Of a stretch of DNA of 64,000 nucleotides, positions 35,891 to 47,369 are shown one piece after another. Numbering within the stretch: position 1 is the first letter of the stretch; the number at the start of each line of letters is the position of its first letter. A program made the position numbers and the translations under genes. The notes under the pieces were generated by a model, which did not search any database, was not told the DNA's origin, and saw only the letters and a list, made by a program, of their open reading frames with translations. This DNA comes from Delphinapterus leucas (taxonomy: Eukaryota > Chordata > Mammalia > Artiodactyla > Monodontidae): positions 5,142,992 to 5,206,991 of the forward strand of contig NW_022098037.1 in the NCBI RefSeq assembly GCF_002288925.2, in the 5' to 3' direction.

Positions 35891-36660
35891 CATTCACATA
35901 TTCAACAACTCTTTATTGGACACTTACTATGTTACCAGACATTACATAGGTCCTGGGGTTGGAAGAGTGAACAAGATAGAAAAGGTCGATATGATAATGG
36001 AGTTTATAAACTGTAGGAAAGGAGTCAGATGATAAACAAACAAGAAAAGTGTAAATTATGATACGTGCTATAAAAGAAACAGTGTGACGAGATAGTGAAA
36101 GACTAACCATAGATCCACTTTCTATAGGATGTTCAGGATAAAGCCTCTCTGAGGAGGTGATTTTTTTTTTTTTTGGCGGTACGCGGGCCTCTCACTGTTG
36201 TGGCCTCTCCTGTTGCGGAGCACAGTCTCCGGACGCGCAGGCTCAGTGGCCATGGCTCATGGGCCCAGCCGCTCCGCAGCATGTGGGATCTTCCCGGCCC
36301 GGGGCACGAACCCGTGTCCCCTGCATCGGCAGGCGGACTCTCAACCACTGCGCCACCAGGGAAGCCCAGGAGGTGATATTTAAACAGAGATACAAAGGAT
36401 AAGAAAGAGCTAGCTACTCAGAGAAAATCATTCCAGGAAGAGGGAAGGCCAGAGATAGAAAAGAGCTTGGCATTAAAGGAGACATATGTAACTGAAGCAC
36501 AGTGAGTGAGGAGAGGTATAGCTCAGGATAAAGTTGGAAAACTAAACAGCAGCCGGACCATGCTGGGCCTTACAGATTGTGGGAGGAGTTTAGGTTTCAT
36601 TTATTGAAGTGATTTATTTAAGATTTATATTTTTAAAATATTATGTGTGAGGATAATGAA
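35891..36660 (-). repeat. L2 LINE fragment, reverse, with inserted SINE
   Basis: Reversed L2 phrases run in order: 'attcaacaactctttattgg', 'gtcctggggttggaagagtg', and after the SINE 'aatcattccaggaagaggga', 'gaccatgctgggccttacag' and 'ggaggagtttaggtttcatt'. Confidence 0.65.
36162..36367 (-). mobile_element. CHR-family SINE, reverse
   Basis: A short-form CHR SINE on the minus strand, with its T run at the left. The 10-bp duplication 'aggaggtgat' at 36152-36161 and 36368-36377 is perfect. It splits the L2 fragment. Confidence 0.95.
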
Positions 36661-36834
36661 AAGAAGAAGAGTTAAGACACTAGTAATATTTTTAATCACA
36701 TAGAGTATATTCAACTCTGAAAACTGATTCAGCAAACATTAGCACATGGACCATCACTTATCCTCCTACTTGAGCGCCAACTTCCACTTCACATGCACTA
36801 CAGTTAAGATCCACCAGACCACTATATTTCAGCC

Positions 36835-37005
36835 TTGGTGAGCATGAGAAACCATAAGAGAGCTTTTGTAAACACAGAATCAAAGGCCCTATGCATGAAA
36901 ATGCTGAATCAGTTGATCTGAGGTAGAATCTGGGACTCTAGTTTTAAAATGCTCTCTTAGTAATTTTCAGAATCTCCCAGATTCAGAACTACTAAGTTGG
37001 TTCCA
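36835..37005. repeat. MER5-type MITE relic
   Basis: 'gcttttgtaaacacagaatc', 'gctgaatcagttgatctgag' and 'tctcccagattcagaactac' follow the MER5 pattern. Confidence 0.5.
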
Positions 37006-37019
37006 ATCAAAATAGTCAT

Positions 37020-37195
37020 TTTGCCCCATACTTATCTTTTATTCTATTGATGCATTTATTTCCTCTGTTGTATATATTGAAGTGCATGCTCCTTTAGGAC
37101 AGAAACCATGCTCTATTCACTTTTGTATACTTAATTTCTAACATAGTAATGGGTGTATTTTAGGTACACAGTAAATATTTGTTGAATTAGAATAA
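37020..37195 (+). repeat. L2 LINE 3' end
   Basis: 'aggacagaaaccatgctcta' and 'gtacacagtaaatatttgtt' followed by 'gaattag' are the usual L2 3' terminus. Confidence 0.65.
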
Positions 37196-37557
37196 AAACA
37201 AAGTGGGCTTTTAATATGACAACTGTCAATTTGGCTTGCAAAATAGCCCACAGAGGTCGTGGGTAAGAGAGTTAGGTTAGGTAACGGCCTGTTTCCCCTT
37301 CTTTTTGTTCTCGCTAATTCCAATGAACACACTACTAGTTTAAATTGGAAAAAAAAAAAAAACTGCTGGAATTGCTTTGACTACAGTCACATGAAAAAAA
37401 GAAAAAAGGTCCTGTAACTACATTAATCGCCATGTGGTACCTGAATTTCATCTATAGTCAGACAATTTTAATTTGACTTCATTCACATCCAGGGCCCATA
37501 CAAACAAGCAGAAGTTTGTCCAGTTAAGAAGTAAGCATTAAGAATGCCACCTGAGGG
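37196..37557. other. Non-coding, nothing recognised
   Basis: Only A-rich tracts at 37349-37363 and 37394-37407. Confidence 0.4.
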
Positions 37558-37695
37558 ACTTACCTGGTGGTCCAGTGGTAAAAAATCTGCCTTCCAATGC
37601 AGGGGACATGGGTTCGATCCCTGGTCTGGGAAGATCCCACATGCCATTGAGCAACTAAGCCCGTGTGCCACAACTGCTCAGCCTGTGCTCTAGGT
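37558..37695 (+). mobile_element. CHR SINE truncated at its 3' side
   Basis: It begins at the normal SINE start ('ggacttacctggtggtccag') but stops at 'cagcctgtgctctag' with no tail, directly abutting an MLT1-like end. Losing the 3' side is unusual for an L1-mobilised element and implies a later deletion. Confidence 0.85.
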
Positions 37696-37745
37696 TACGA
37701 CTTCAACATACAAATTTGGGAGGGGACAAAATTCAGCCCACAATA
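37696..37745 (-). repeat. MLT1-like LTR end, 50 bp
   Basis: 'gacttcaacatacaaatttg' then 'acaaaattcagcccaca' matches the reversed start of a MaLR LTR, like the one ending at 52613. Confidence 0.5.
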
Positions 37746-37869
37746 AGTACTGTCTAGGTATCCATCTTCTGATGGATGTTAGAAGAATCCAGGAATAGCT
37801 GAATCTTGAAGAAGTGATATAGAGTTATTTGATCTCAGGGATATATTAAACAGGAAAGATCCAAACCAG

Positions 37870-38015
37870 GGTTTCAAATTATGGGGCATGTTAAAAAATG
37901 TGGGTGTTCTGGTCACACTCAGAAATTCTTAAGAGTAGTCCAGGCATCTATATTTTTTATCAAGCATTTTAGGATTATGGCATATACCCAAGTTCGAGGA
38001 CCACTGACTAAAACT
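37870..38015. repeat. MER5-type MITE relic
   Basis: 'gtagtccaggcatctatatt' and 'aagttcgaggaccactgac' fit MER5 wording. Confidence 0.45.
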
Positions 38016-38674
38016 TGGAAGGAACAGGTCCAAAAAGATGTTTACAGACTGGGATAAACCAAGTCTGGTTCTCAATCCTGAAGGGCATGTCAACCCAGGA
38101 AGTTAGAAATGAGGCAGAACAGGACTGACAAAGAAGGGGAAAGGAATTCAAGTGAATAATCTAGTTATGAGAATCACTATGTTCTCTTCATCATTAAACC
38201 TTTCTGTTACTAAAAATTCACTCTAATACCACATTACCATCTTTGTGACTTTTGTCCAAACAAAATATTTCCAGAGAAGTAATGCACAATGAGCAGAAAT
38301 TTGTGCTTAAGATATTTTTCAGGGGTGAGCTAGCTAGAATCACAAATGATAATCATTTGCTTCATACCTAATATAACATTATCTGCTGGATGGATTTTTT
38401 TGCCAGTGGATTCAAAGAACTGGGATACATTCATCTCATCTTTTTTTCCTCTACTTCAGGCTGCCTCTGGGACAGGCTGGCATACATTTTAACAACTCTG
38501 CAGTCGTACTGTTAATTAATAATACCTGTAGAATTATATTTCTTTATGTTGTTAAACAGTATTGGATTCAAAGTAAAATCCAATGAAAAAATATGGTACA
38601 ATTATTTTTAAAACAACACATTTTGTTTTTGTACTTTCTCCTTCATCCACTTCACTATTCTATCTCTGCCTTCC
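38016..38674. other. Non-coding, nothing recognised
   Basis: No gene or named repeat. Confidence 0.4.
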
Positions 38675-39090
38675 ATCCAATGTTTATTGTAGGCCACAAA
38701 CAGTGCCAAGAGTGTAAAATATAACCAGGAATAAAACATAGTCCAGGCCCTTCAGGAAAGTAAAGCCTAGGGGGAAAAAAGATATGTAAACAATAACCAT
38801 AAGGAAATATGCCATATTGTAACAAGATATCCACAAGGTGCTATGGGAAGGAAGGTAATATTGCCTGAAGTCAGAGCTTACAGATACAGACTGAAGGGTG
38901 CAGTCAAGTATACAGACAAGGATACAGCATAAGAACAGGCATAAAAGCAAGACAATGCAAGTTATGTTCAGGGAACAGAAAATGTGATGATGACTACAAC
39001 AAAAGGCTTATACGAGTGGCAATTATGGTGGGTCTTCTATGCTAAGCTAAATAATGAGCACTTGAACCTATCAGAGGAAGTCACTGATGG
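38675..39090 (-). repeat. L2 LINE fragment, reverse
   Basis: 'atgtttattgtaggccacaa', 'aggcccttcaggaaagtaaa', 'acaaggtgctatgggaagga' and 'gaggaagtcactgatggctt' are in reversed L2 order. Confidence 0.55.
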
Positions 39091-39590
39091 CTTTTTTTAA
39101 GCACCATCAGTTCTGTATTTAATTTCCCTTAGGCATAAAATTTTCCCTAGGTTTGTTGCTGCTGCTCCCACCTCCCCAGGCTGCTATTACCCTCCCCAAA
39201 CCCCCTATTCCCGCCTCAGGGCCCCATGCTCCCTGTTCAGCAGCAATCAAAAGTTCTTGCTGTTCTCTAAATATGCCATGCTTATTCTCGGTAGCTGCTA
39301 ATGTCAAAAGCTTGAATTGAGGAACATCTAAAGGTATGATAAGACCAGCAATGGCAGCCCTATGGTAGAATTTTTCAACAATTAAGAGAAGCAATACTGG
39401 ACCATTTCTGTTCTCTAAATGTTGTCATTTGCTGTTCCAATTGCTTCACAGAGAAATGTAACATGTTCTTCGTAAGTAACATTTGGTACACCCTCATAAC
39501 CATCAGCAGGAAAAGACACTTTTCTCTTCCCAAGTCAAGTTGAATGGAAAGTGACAGCATTTAAAATGGTGTTCTTTTGCTTTTTCTCTG
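39091..39590 (-). pseudogene. Possible retrocopy fragment of an unidentified gene
   Basis: The minus strand reads like coding DNA rather than AT-rich noise. One frame (about 39520-39405) gives a KRKVSFPADGYEGVPNV stretch and ends at a stop. After a frameshift another (39394-39119) gives PVLLLIVEKFYHRAAIAG, then IIPLDVPQFKLLTLAATE, ending in a serine/asparagine/lysine tail and TAA. About 20 bases past the stop is a seven-A run (39091-39097 on the minus strand), which could be a remnant poly(A). KRKVSF resembles a PP1-docking RVxF motif. I do not recognise the parent gene. It could also be an unnamed repeat with a long open frame. Confidence 0.35.
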
Positions 39591-40139
39591 TCTAGTTTTG
39601 ACTCTCTTCTTTTAAAATCAGACTTTAGTTTTAACAAGGGGGTAGGGAGATTACTTTTTGCTTTTGGTGCCACTTGGCAATATTAATTCTTTAAGAATAT
39701 TAATATAAATTCTTTAAATACATGTTAAAAACCTGACTGTTCTGATATAAACTTTATTTAGTTAATAAGACTATTAGTGTTACAGCATACCCAAAAGAGT
39801 AACAAGTAACAACATGGTAGCAAATCATAGAATTTTAGACCTGAAAGGACTTAAGAGGGAAGGCAGTTGTTTGTTTAAAAACTTACAGTTCCTTTAAAGT
39901 TCAGACTAACAAGGGCCTCCCGATACTGATCACCTAATATCCACAGTAATAGGATACTACGGTAATGTTGGGGTAATGTTAGCTGCATGTTCATAGTGAC
40001 TGCTTTACCTGGTAGGTGATTCAGGCTACAATTCTACTCTCTGAGAAAAGTGCAGAATTCTCCCATACACCTAGAATAGAGCTGAATTTAGTCATCTTCC
40101 ATCCCAAACACAGATATATAGGAAAGTGTTAAGTATTCT
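39591..40139. other. Non-coding, nothing recognised
   Basis: No gene or named repeat. Confidence 0.4.
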
Positions 40140-40556
40140 ATAACTCGTAAAAAAAGAAATTCATACAATAGAATATTATTTGGCAATAAAAAGGAATGAA
40201 GTACTGCTACATGCAACAACATGGATGAGCTCTGAAAATATGTCCTAAGTGAAACAGGACAGTCATAAAAAACCACATATTGTATGATTCCATTTACATG
40301 AAATGTCCAGAACAGGCAAATCCATAGAGATAGAAAGTAGATTAATGGTTGCCTAAGGCTGGAGTGATAGGAGGAATGAGAAGTTCACTACTAACAAGAA
40401 CACGGGTTTCTTTTTACGGTGATAAAAAGATTCTAAAATGAGACTGTGATGATGGTTTCACAACTACAAATATATTTTTAAAAACACTGAATTGTATACT
40501 TTAAATGGGTGAACTTTAAGGTATGAGAATTGTACCTCAAAAAAGCTGTTTTAAAA
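40140..40556 (+). mobile_element. Old L1 3' end
   Basis: 'aatagaatattatttggcaa', 'gcaacaacatggatgagctc', 'aatggttgcctaaggctgga' and 'ctttaaatgggtgaacttta' are the ORF2 terminus and 3'UTR of an older L1 subfamily. Confidence 0.75.
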
Positions 40557-40703
40557 AGGAGTATCTAACGTGGCAGCCTACACATACACACACATAAAAT
40601 ATATGCATATATATATATATACATATATGCATACATACTGATTTACAGTTTCTTAATTATCAGCCTGCATTTTATCCATTGAAATTTTAAAATTAAAACT
40701 TCC
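40557..40703. repeat. CA/TA-rich low-complexity tract
   Basis: 'acacatacacacacataaaa' and 'catatatatatatatacata' near 40580-40630, just ahead of L1-B. Confidence 0.7.
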
Positions 40704-42615
40704 AGGACCTTCAAGATGGCGGAGGAGTAAGACATGGACATCACCTTCCTACCCACAAAGATATGAAAAATACATCTACATGTGGAACAACTCCTACAGA
40801 ACACCTACTTAACACTGGCAGAAGAACTCAGACTTCCCAAAAGACAAGAAACGCCCCACGTACCTGGGTGGGGCAAAAGAAAAAAGAATAGGGACGGGAC
40901 CTGCACTTCTGGGAGGGCACTGAGAAGGAGGAAAAGTTTCCACACACTAGCAAGCCCCTTCACTGATGGAGACGGAGGGGGGAGGGGGGAAGGCGGGAAG
41001 GGGGGAAGCTTTGGAGCCACAGAGGAGAGTGCAGCAATAGGGGTGCAGAGGGCAAAGTGGAGAGATTCCCGCACAGAAGATAGGTGCTGACCAGCACTCA
41101 CCAGCCGAAGACGCTTGTCTGCTCACCCGCCGGGGCGGGCGGGGGCTGGGAGCTGAGGCTTGGGCTTCAGAGGTCAGAACCCAGGGAGAGGACTGGAGTT
41201 GGCTGCGTGAACACACCCTGAAGGGGGCTAGTGCACCATGGCTAGCCAGGAGGGAGTCCGGGAAAAAGTTGTAACTGCTTAAGAGTCAAGAGAACATTGT
41301 TTCGGGGTGCGCGAGGAGAGGAGATTCAGAGCACCGCCTAAACAAGCTCCAGAGACAGGCACGAGACACGGCTACCAGCACAGACACCAGAGATGTGCAT
41401 AAAATGCTAAGGCTGCTGCTGGAGCCACAAGAAGCCTGTGTGCAAGCACAGGTCACTATCCACACATCCCCGCCCGGAGCCTGTGCAGCCCACCATTGCC
41501 AGGGTCCCATGATCCAGGGACAACTTCCCCGGGAGAACACACAGTGCACCTCAGGCTGTTGCAACGTCACACCGGTTTCTGCTGCTACAGGCATGACCCA
41601 TGGTACCCCTCCCTCCCCCTGGCCTGAGGGAGCCAGAGCCCCTAATCAGCTGCTCCTTTAACCCTGTCCAGTCTGGGCAGGAATAGATGCCCTCAGGCAA
41701 CCTACAGGCAGAAGCAAGGCCAAATCCAAAGCTGAACCCCAGGAGCTCTGTGAACAAAGAAGAGAAAGGGAAATCTCTCCCAGCAGCCTCAGGAGCACGG
41801 GATTAAATCTCCAGAATCAACTTGATGTACCCTGCATCTGTGGAATACCTGCATAGACAATGAATCATCCCAAATTGAGGAGGTGGACTTTGGGAGCAAC
41901 TGTAGACTTGGGGTTTGCTATATGTGACTGACTAGTTTCTAATTTATATATTTATCTTAGTTTAGTTTTTAGCACTTGTTATCATTGGTGGATTTGTTTA
42001 CTGTTTTGGTTGCTCTCTTTTTTCTAATTACATTTTTATTTTTTATTTTAATATTTCATTTTAATAACTTTATTTTATTTTATTTATTTATTTCTCTTTC
42101 TCCCTTTTCTCCTAAGCCGTGTGGCTGACATGGTCTTGGTGTTCTGGCGAGGTGTCAGGCCTGAGCCTCTGACGTGGGAGAGGTGAGTTCAGGACATTAG
42201 ACCACCAAAGACCTCTCGGTCCCAGGTAATATCAATCAGTGAGAGCTCTCCCAGAGATCTTCATCTCAATGCTAAGACCCAGCTCCACTCAACGACCAGC
42301 AACCTCCAGTGCTGGATACCCCATGCCAAACAACTAATAGGACAGGAACACAACCCCATCCATTAGCAGAGAGGCTGCCTAAAATCATAATAAGATCACA
42401 GACACCCCAAAACACACCACTGGACTCGGTCCTGCCCACCAAAAAGACAAGTTCCAGCCTCATCCACCAGAACACAGGCACAAGTACCCTCCACCAGGAA
42501 GCCTACACAACACACTGAAACAACCTTACCCACTGGGGGCAGACACCAAAAACAACGAGAACTACGAACCTGCAGCCTGTGAAAAGGAGAACCCAAACAC
42601 AGTAAGTTAAGCAAA
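40704..42615 (+). promoter_or_regulatory. L1-B 5'UTR and internal promoter region
   Basis: Collinear with the L1-A 5'UTR: a GC-rich, CpG-bearing first 700 bases, then 'ctgcatctgtggaatacctg', a T-rich stretch (41930-42110) and the leader to ORF1. It is shorter than in L1-A, which has an extra T-rich segment. A G-rich run at 40974-41006 is not present in L1-A in that form. Open frames at 40782-41757 are low-stop-density artefacts. Confidence 0.8.
40712..40720 (+). promoter_or_regulatory. YY1-like site at L1-B 5' end
   Basis: 'caagatggc', followed by 'gg', lies in the same place as in L1-A and extends to 'caagatggcgg', nearer to the human L1 YY1 site. Function is inferred. Confidence 0.55.
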
Positions 42616-43508
42616 ATGAAAAGACAGAGACATACACAGCAGATGAAGAAGCAAGGTAAAAACCCACCAGACCAAACAAATGAAGAGGAAATAGGCAGTC
42701 TACACGAAAAAGAATCCAGAGTAATGATAGTAAAGATGACCCAAAATCTTCAAAATAGAATGGAGAAAATACAGAAAACATTTAACAAGGACCTAGAAGT
42801 ACTAAAGTTCAAACAAACCATGATAAACAACACAATAAATGAAATTACAAATTCTCTAGAAGGAATCAATAGCAGAATAACTGAGGCAGAAGAATGGATA
42901 AGGGACCTGGAAGATAAAATAGTGGAAATAACTACTGCAGAGCAAAATAAAGAAAAAAGAATGAAAAGAATTGAGGACAGTCTCAGAGATATCAGGGACA
43001 ACATTAAAAGCACCAACATTCGAATTATAGGGGTCCCAAAAGAAGAAGAGAAAAAGATAGGGACTGAGAAAATATTTGAAGAGATTAGAGTTGAAAACTT
43101 CCCTAATATGGGAAAGAAAATAGTTAATCAACTCTAGGAAGTGCAGAGAGTCCCATACAGGATAAATCCAAGGAGAAACATGCCAAAACACATATTAATC
43201 GAACTATCATAAATTAATTACAAAGAAAATATATTAAAAGCAGCAAGGGCAAAACAACGAATAACATACAAGGGAATCCACATAAGGTTAACAGCTGATC
43301 TTTCAGCAGAAACTCTGCAAGCCAGAAGGGAGTGGTAGGACATATTTAAAGTGATGAAAGGGAAAAACTACAACCAAGATTACTATAACTAGCAAGGATC
43401 TCATTCAGATTTGACAGAGAAATTAAAACCTTTACAGACAAGCAACAACTAAGAGAATTCAACACCACCAAACCAGCTTTACAACAAACGCTAAAGGAAC
43501 TTCTCTAG
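42616..43508 (+). pseudogene. L1-B ORF1 (RNA-binding chaperone), broken
   Basis: The frame 42616-43137 (173 residues) is the best-preserved ORF1 piece in the window. Residues 1-60 are a basic N-terminus. Residues of about 60-115 are a coiled coil rich in N, E and I. Near 135 comes NIRIIGVPKEEEKK, the entry to the RRM-like domain, and the frame reaches ENFPNMGKKIVNQL. A CAG-to-TAG change (43135-43137; L1-A reads cag) ends it. Further stops follow (TAA at about 43210, TAG at about 43337). The ancestral end is TAG at 43506. The total length is not divisible by three. Confidence 0.88.
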
Positions 43509-43564
43509 GCAGGAAACACAAGAGAAAAAAAACCTAGAATAACAAATGCAAAACAACTGAGAAA

Positions 43565-46500
43565 ACAGCAATAGGAACATACATATTAATAATTACCTTA
43601 AATGTAAATGGATTAAATGCTCCCACCAAAAGACACAGGTTCGCTGAATGGATACAACAACAAGACCCATATATATGCTATCTACAAGAGACCCACTTCA
43701 GACCTAGGGACACACACAGACTGAAAGTGAGGGAATGGAAAAAGGTATTCCATGCAAATGGAAATCAAAACAAGGCTGGAGTAGCAATTCTCATATGAGA
43801 CAAAATAAACTTTAAAATAAAGACGATTACAAGAGACAAAGAAGGACACGACATAATGATCAAGGGATCAATGCAAGAAGAAGATATAATAATTGTAAAT
43901 ATTTATGCACCCAACATAGGAGCACCTCAATACATAAGGCAAAGGCTAACAGCCATAAAAAGGGAAATCGACAGTAACACAATCATAGTAGGGACTTTAA
44001 CACTCCACTTTCACCAATGGACAGATCATCCAAAATGAAAATAAATAAGGAAACACAAGCTTTAAATGATACATTAAACAAGATGGACTTAATTGATATT
44101 TATAGGACATTCCATCCGAAAACAACAGAATACACTTTCTTCTCAGGTGCTCATGGAACATTCTCCAGGATGGATCACATCTTGGGTCACAAATCAAGCC
44201 TTGGTAAATTTAAGAAAACTGAAATCGTATCAAGTATCTTTTCTGACCACAATGCTATGAGACTAGATATCAATTACAGGAAAAAAATCTATAAAAAATA
44301 CAAACACATGGAGGCTAAACAATGCACTACTTAATAACCAAGAAATCACTAAAGAAATCAAAGACAAAATCAAAAAGTACAAACAACTGACGATGAAAAC
44401 ACGACGACCCAAAACCTATGGGATGCAGCAAAAGCAGTTCTAAGAGGGAAGTTTATATCAATACAATCCTACCTCAAGAAACAGGAAGCATCTCAAATAA
44501 ACAACCAAACCTTACACCTAAAGCAATTAGAGAAAGAATAACAAAAAAACCCAAAGTTAGCAGAAGGAAAGAAATCATAAAGTTCAGATCAGAAATAAAT
44601 GAAAAACAAGTGAAGGAAACGATACCAAAGATCAATAAAACTAAAAACTGGTTCTTTGAGAAGATAAACAAAATTGATAAACCATTAGCCAGACTCATCA
44701 AGAAAAAAAGGGAAAAGACTCAAATCAACAGAATTAGAAATGAAAAACGAGAAGTAACAACTGACACTGCAGAAATACAAAAGGTCATGAGAGATTACTA
44801 CACGCAACTATATGCCAATAAAATGGACAACTTGGAAGAAATGGAGAAATTCTTAGAAAAGCACAACCTCTAAGACTGAACCAGGAAGAAACAGAAAATA
44901 TGCACAGACCACTCACAAGCACTGAAATTGAAACTGTGATTAAAAATCTTCCAACAAACAAAAGCCCAGGACCAGATGGATTCACAGCCGAATTCTATCA
45001 AACATTTAGAGAGGAACTAACACCTATCCTTCTCAAATTCTTCCAAATACAGCAGAGGGAGGAACACTCCCAAACTCATTCTATGAGGCCACCAACACCC
45101 TGATACCAAAACCAGACAAAGATGTCACAAAAAAAGAAAACTATAGGCCAATATCACTTATGAACATAGATGTGAAAATCCTCAATAAGATACTAGCAAA
45201 CAAAATCCAACAGCACATTAAAAGGATCATACGCCATCTTCAAGTGGGGTTTAACCCAGGAATGCAAGGATTCTTCAATATATGCAAATCACTGAATGTG
45301 ATACACCATATTAACAAACTTAAGGATAAAACCATATGATCATCTCAATAGATGCAGAAAAGCTTTTGACAAAATTCAACACGCATTTATGATAAAAACC
45401 CTCCAGAAAGTAGGCATAGAGGGAACTTACCTCAACATAATAAAGGCCATATATGACAAACCCACAGCCAACATCATTCTAAAAGGTGAAAAACGGAAAC
45501 CATTTCCACTAAGATCAGGAACGAGACAAGGTTGCCCACTCTCGCTACTATTATTCAACATAGTTTTGGAAGTTTTAGCCACAGCAATCAGAGAAGAAAT
45601 AAAAGGAGTCCAAATCAGAAAGAAGAAGTAAAGCTGTCACTGTTTGCAGATGACATGATACTATGCATAGAGAATCCTAAAGATGCTACCAGAAAACTAC
45701 TAGAGCTAATCAATGAATTTGGTAAAGTAACAGGATACAAAATTAATGCACAGACATTTCTTGCATTCCTATCCACTAATGATGAAAAATCTGAAAGAGA
45801 AATTAAGGAAACACTCCCATTTACCACTGCAACAAAAAGAATAAAATATCTAGGAATAAACCTCCCTAAGGGGACCAAAGACCTGTATGCAGAAAACTAT
45901 AAGACACTGATGAAAGAAATTAAAGATGATACAAACAGATGGAGACATATACCATGTTCTTAGATTGGAAGAATCAACATTGTGAAAATGAACTACACTA
46001 CTCAAAGCAATGTACAGATTCAGTGCAATCCCTATCAAACTACCACTGGCATTTTTCACAGAACTAGAACAGAAAATTTCACAATTTGTGTGGAAACACA
46101 AAAGATCCCGAATAGCCAAAGCAATCTTTAGAAAGAAAAACGGAGCTGGAGGAGTCAGGCTCCCTGACTTCAGACTATACTACAAAGCTACAGTAATCAA
46201 GACAATATGGTACTGGCACACAAACAGAAATATAGATCAATGGAACAGGATAAACCCACCTATGGTCACCTTATTTTTGATAAAGGAGGCAAAAATATAC
46301 AATGGAGAAAAGACAGCGCCTTCAATAAGTGGTGCTGGGAAAACTGGACAGCTACATGTAAAAGAATGAAATTAGAACACTCCCTAACACCATACAGAAA
46401 AATAAACTCAAAATGGATTAAAGACCTAAATATAAGGCCAGGCACTATAAAAACTCTTAGAGGAAAATATAGGAAGAACACTCTATGACATAAATCACAG

Positions 46501-47300
46501 CAAGATCCTTTTTGAACCACCTCCTAGAGAAATGGAAATAAAAACAAAAATAAACAAATGGGACCTAAAGAGACTTAAAAGCTTTTGCACAGCAAAGGAA
46601 ATCATAAACAAGACGAAAAGACAACCCTCAGAATGGGAGAAAATATTTGCCAACGAAGCAACTCACAAAGGATTAATCTCCAAAATATACAAGCAGCTCA
46701 TGCAGCTCAATATCAAAAAAACAAACAACCCGATCCAAAAGTGGGCAGAAAACCAGACAGACATTTCTCCAAAGGAGATACACAGATTGCCAACAAACAC
46801 ATGAAAGATTGCTCAACATCACTAATCATTAGAGAAATGGAAATCAAAACTACAGTGAGGTATCACCTCACACCAGTCAGAATGGCCATCATCAAAAAAT
46901 CTACAAACAATAAATGCTGGAGAGGATGTGGAGAAAAGGGAACCCTCTGGCACTGTTGGTGGGTATGGAAATTGATACAGCCACTACGGAGATCAGTATG
47001 GAGGTTCCTTAAAAAACTAAAACTAGAACTACCATAGACCCAGCAATCCCACTACTGGGCATATACCCTGAGAAAACCATAATTGAGAAAGACTTATTTA
47101 CCACAATGTTCATTGCAGCACTATTTGCAGTAGCCAGGACATGGAAGCAACCTAAGTGTCCACAGACAGATGAATGGCTAAAGAAGATGTGGCACATATA
47201 TACAATGGAATATTACTCAGCCATAAAAAGAAACGAAATTGAGTTATTTGTAGTGAGATGGATGGACCTNNNNNNNNNNNNNNNNNNNNNNNNNNNNNNN
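43565..47300 (+). pseudogene. L1-B ORF2 (endonuclease/reverse transcriptase), broken
   Basis: Pieces of ORF2 appear in several frames. The endonuclease N-terminus (LNVNGLNAPTK) starts near 43600. A 1-base loss near 43991-43994 falls exactly in the GDFNT catalytic motif, turning the frame into GTLTLHF. The next piece (44017-44334) keeps the SDH motif (FSDHNAMRL). 44418-44873 is the linker. 44900-45103 begins the RT domain ([13 protein letters not shown]). 45389-45631 and 45532-45963 cover RT motifs, with FADD at 45643-45654. 46010-46369 and 46585-47037 are the thumb and the C-terminal region ([10 protein letters not shown], where L1-A reads [10 protein letters not shown]). The end runs into the N gap. 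Confidence 0.9.
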
Positions 47301-47369
47301 NNNNNNNNNNNNNNNNNNNNNNNNNNNNNNNNNNNNNNNNNNNNNNNNNNNNNNNNNNNNNNNNNNNNN
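47270..47369. other. Assembly gap, exactly 100 N
   Basis: A run of 100 N near the end of ORF2 in L1-B. In L1-A the corresponding interval between 'gatggacct' and 'ggttct' is 87 bases (12859-12945), so the true missing length is probably close to that. Any frame crossing it is meaningless. Confidence 0.98.

Noticed and set aside
40782..41757. Frames of up to 102 residues, including an arginine/glycine-rich one
   Set aside because: Same explanation: L1-B 5'UTR composition.
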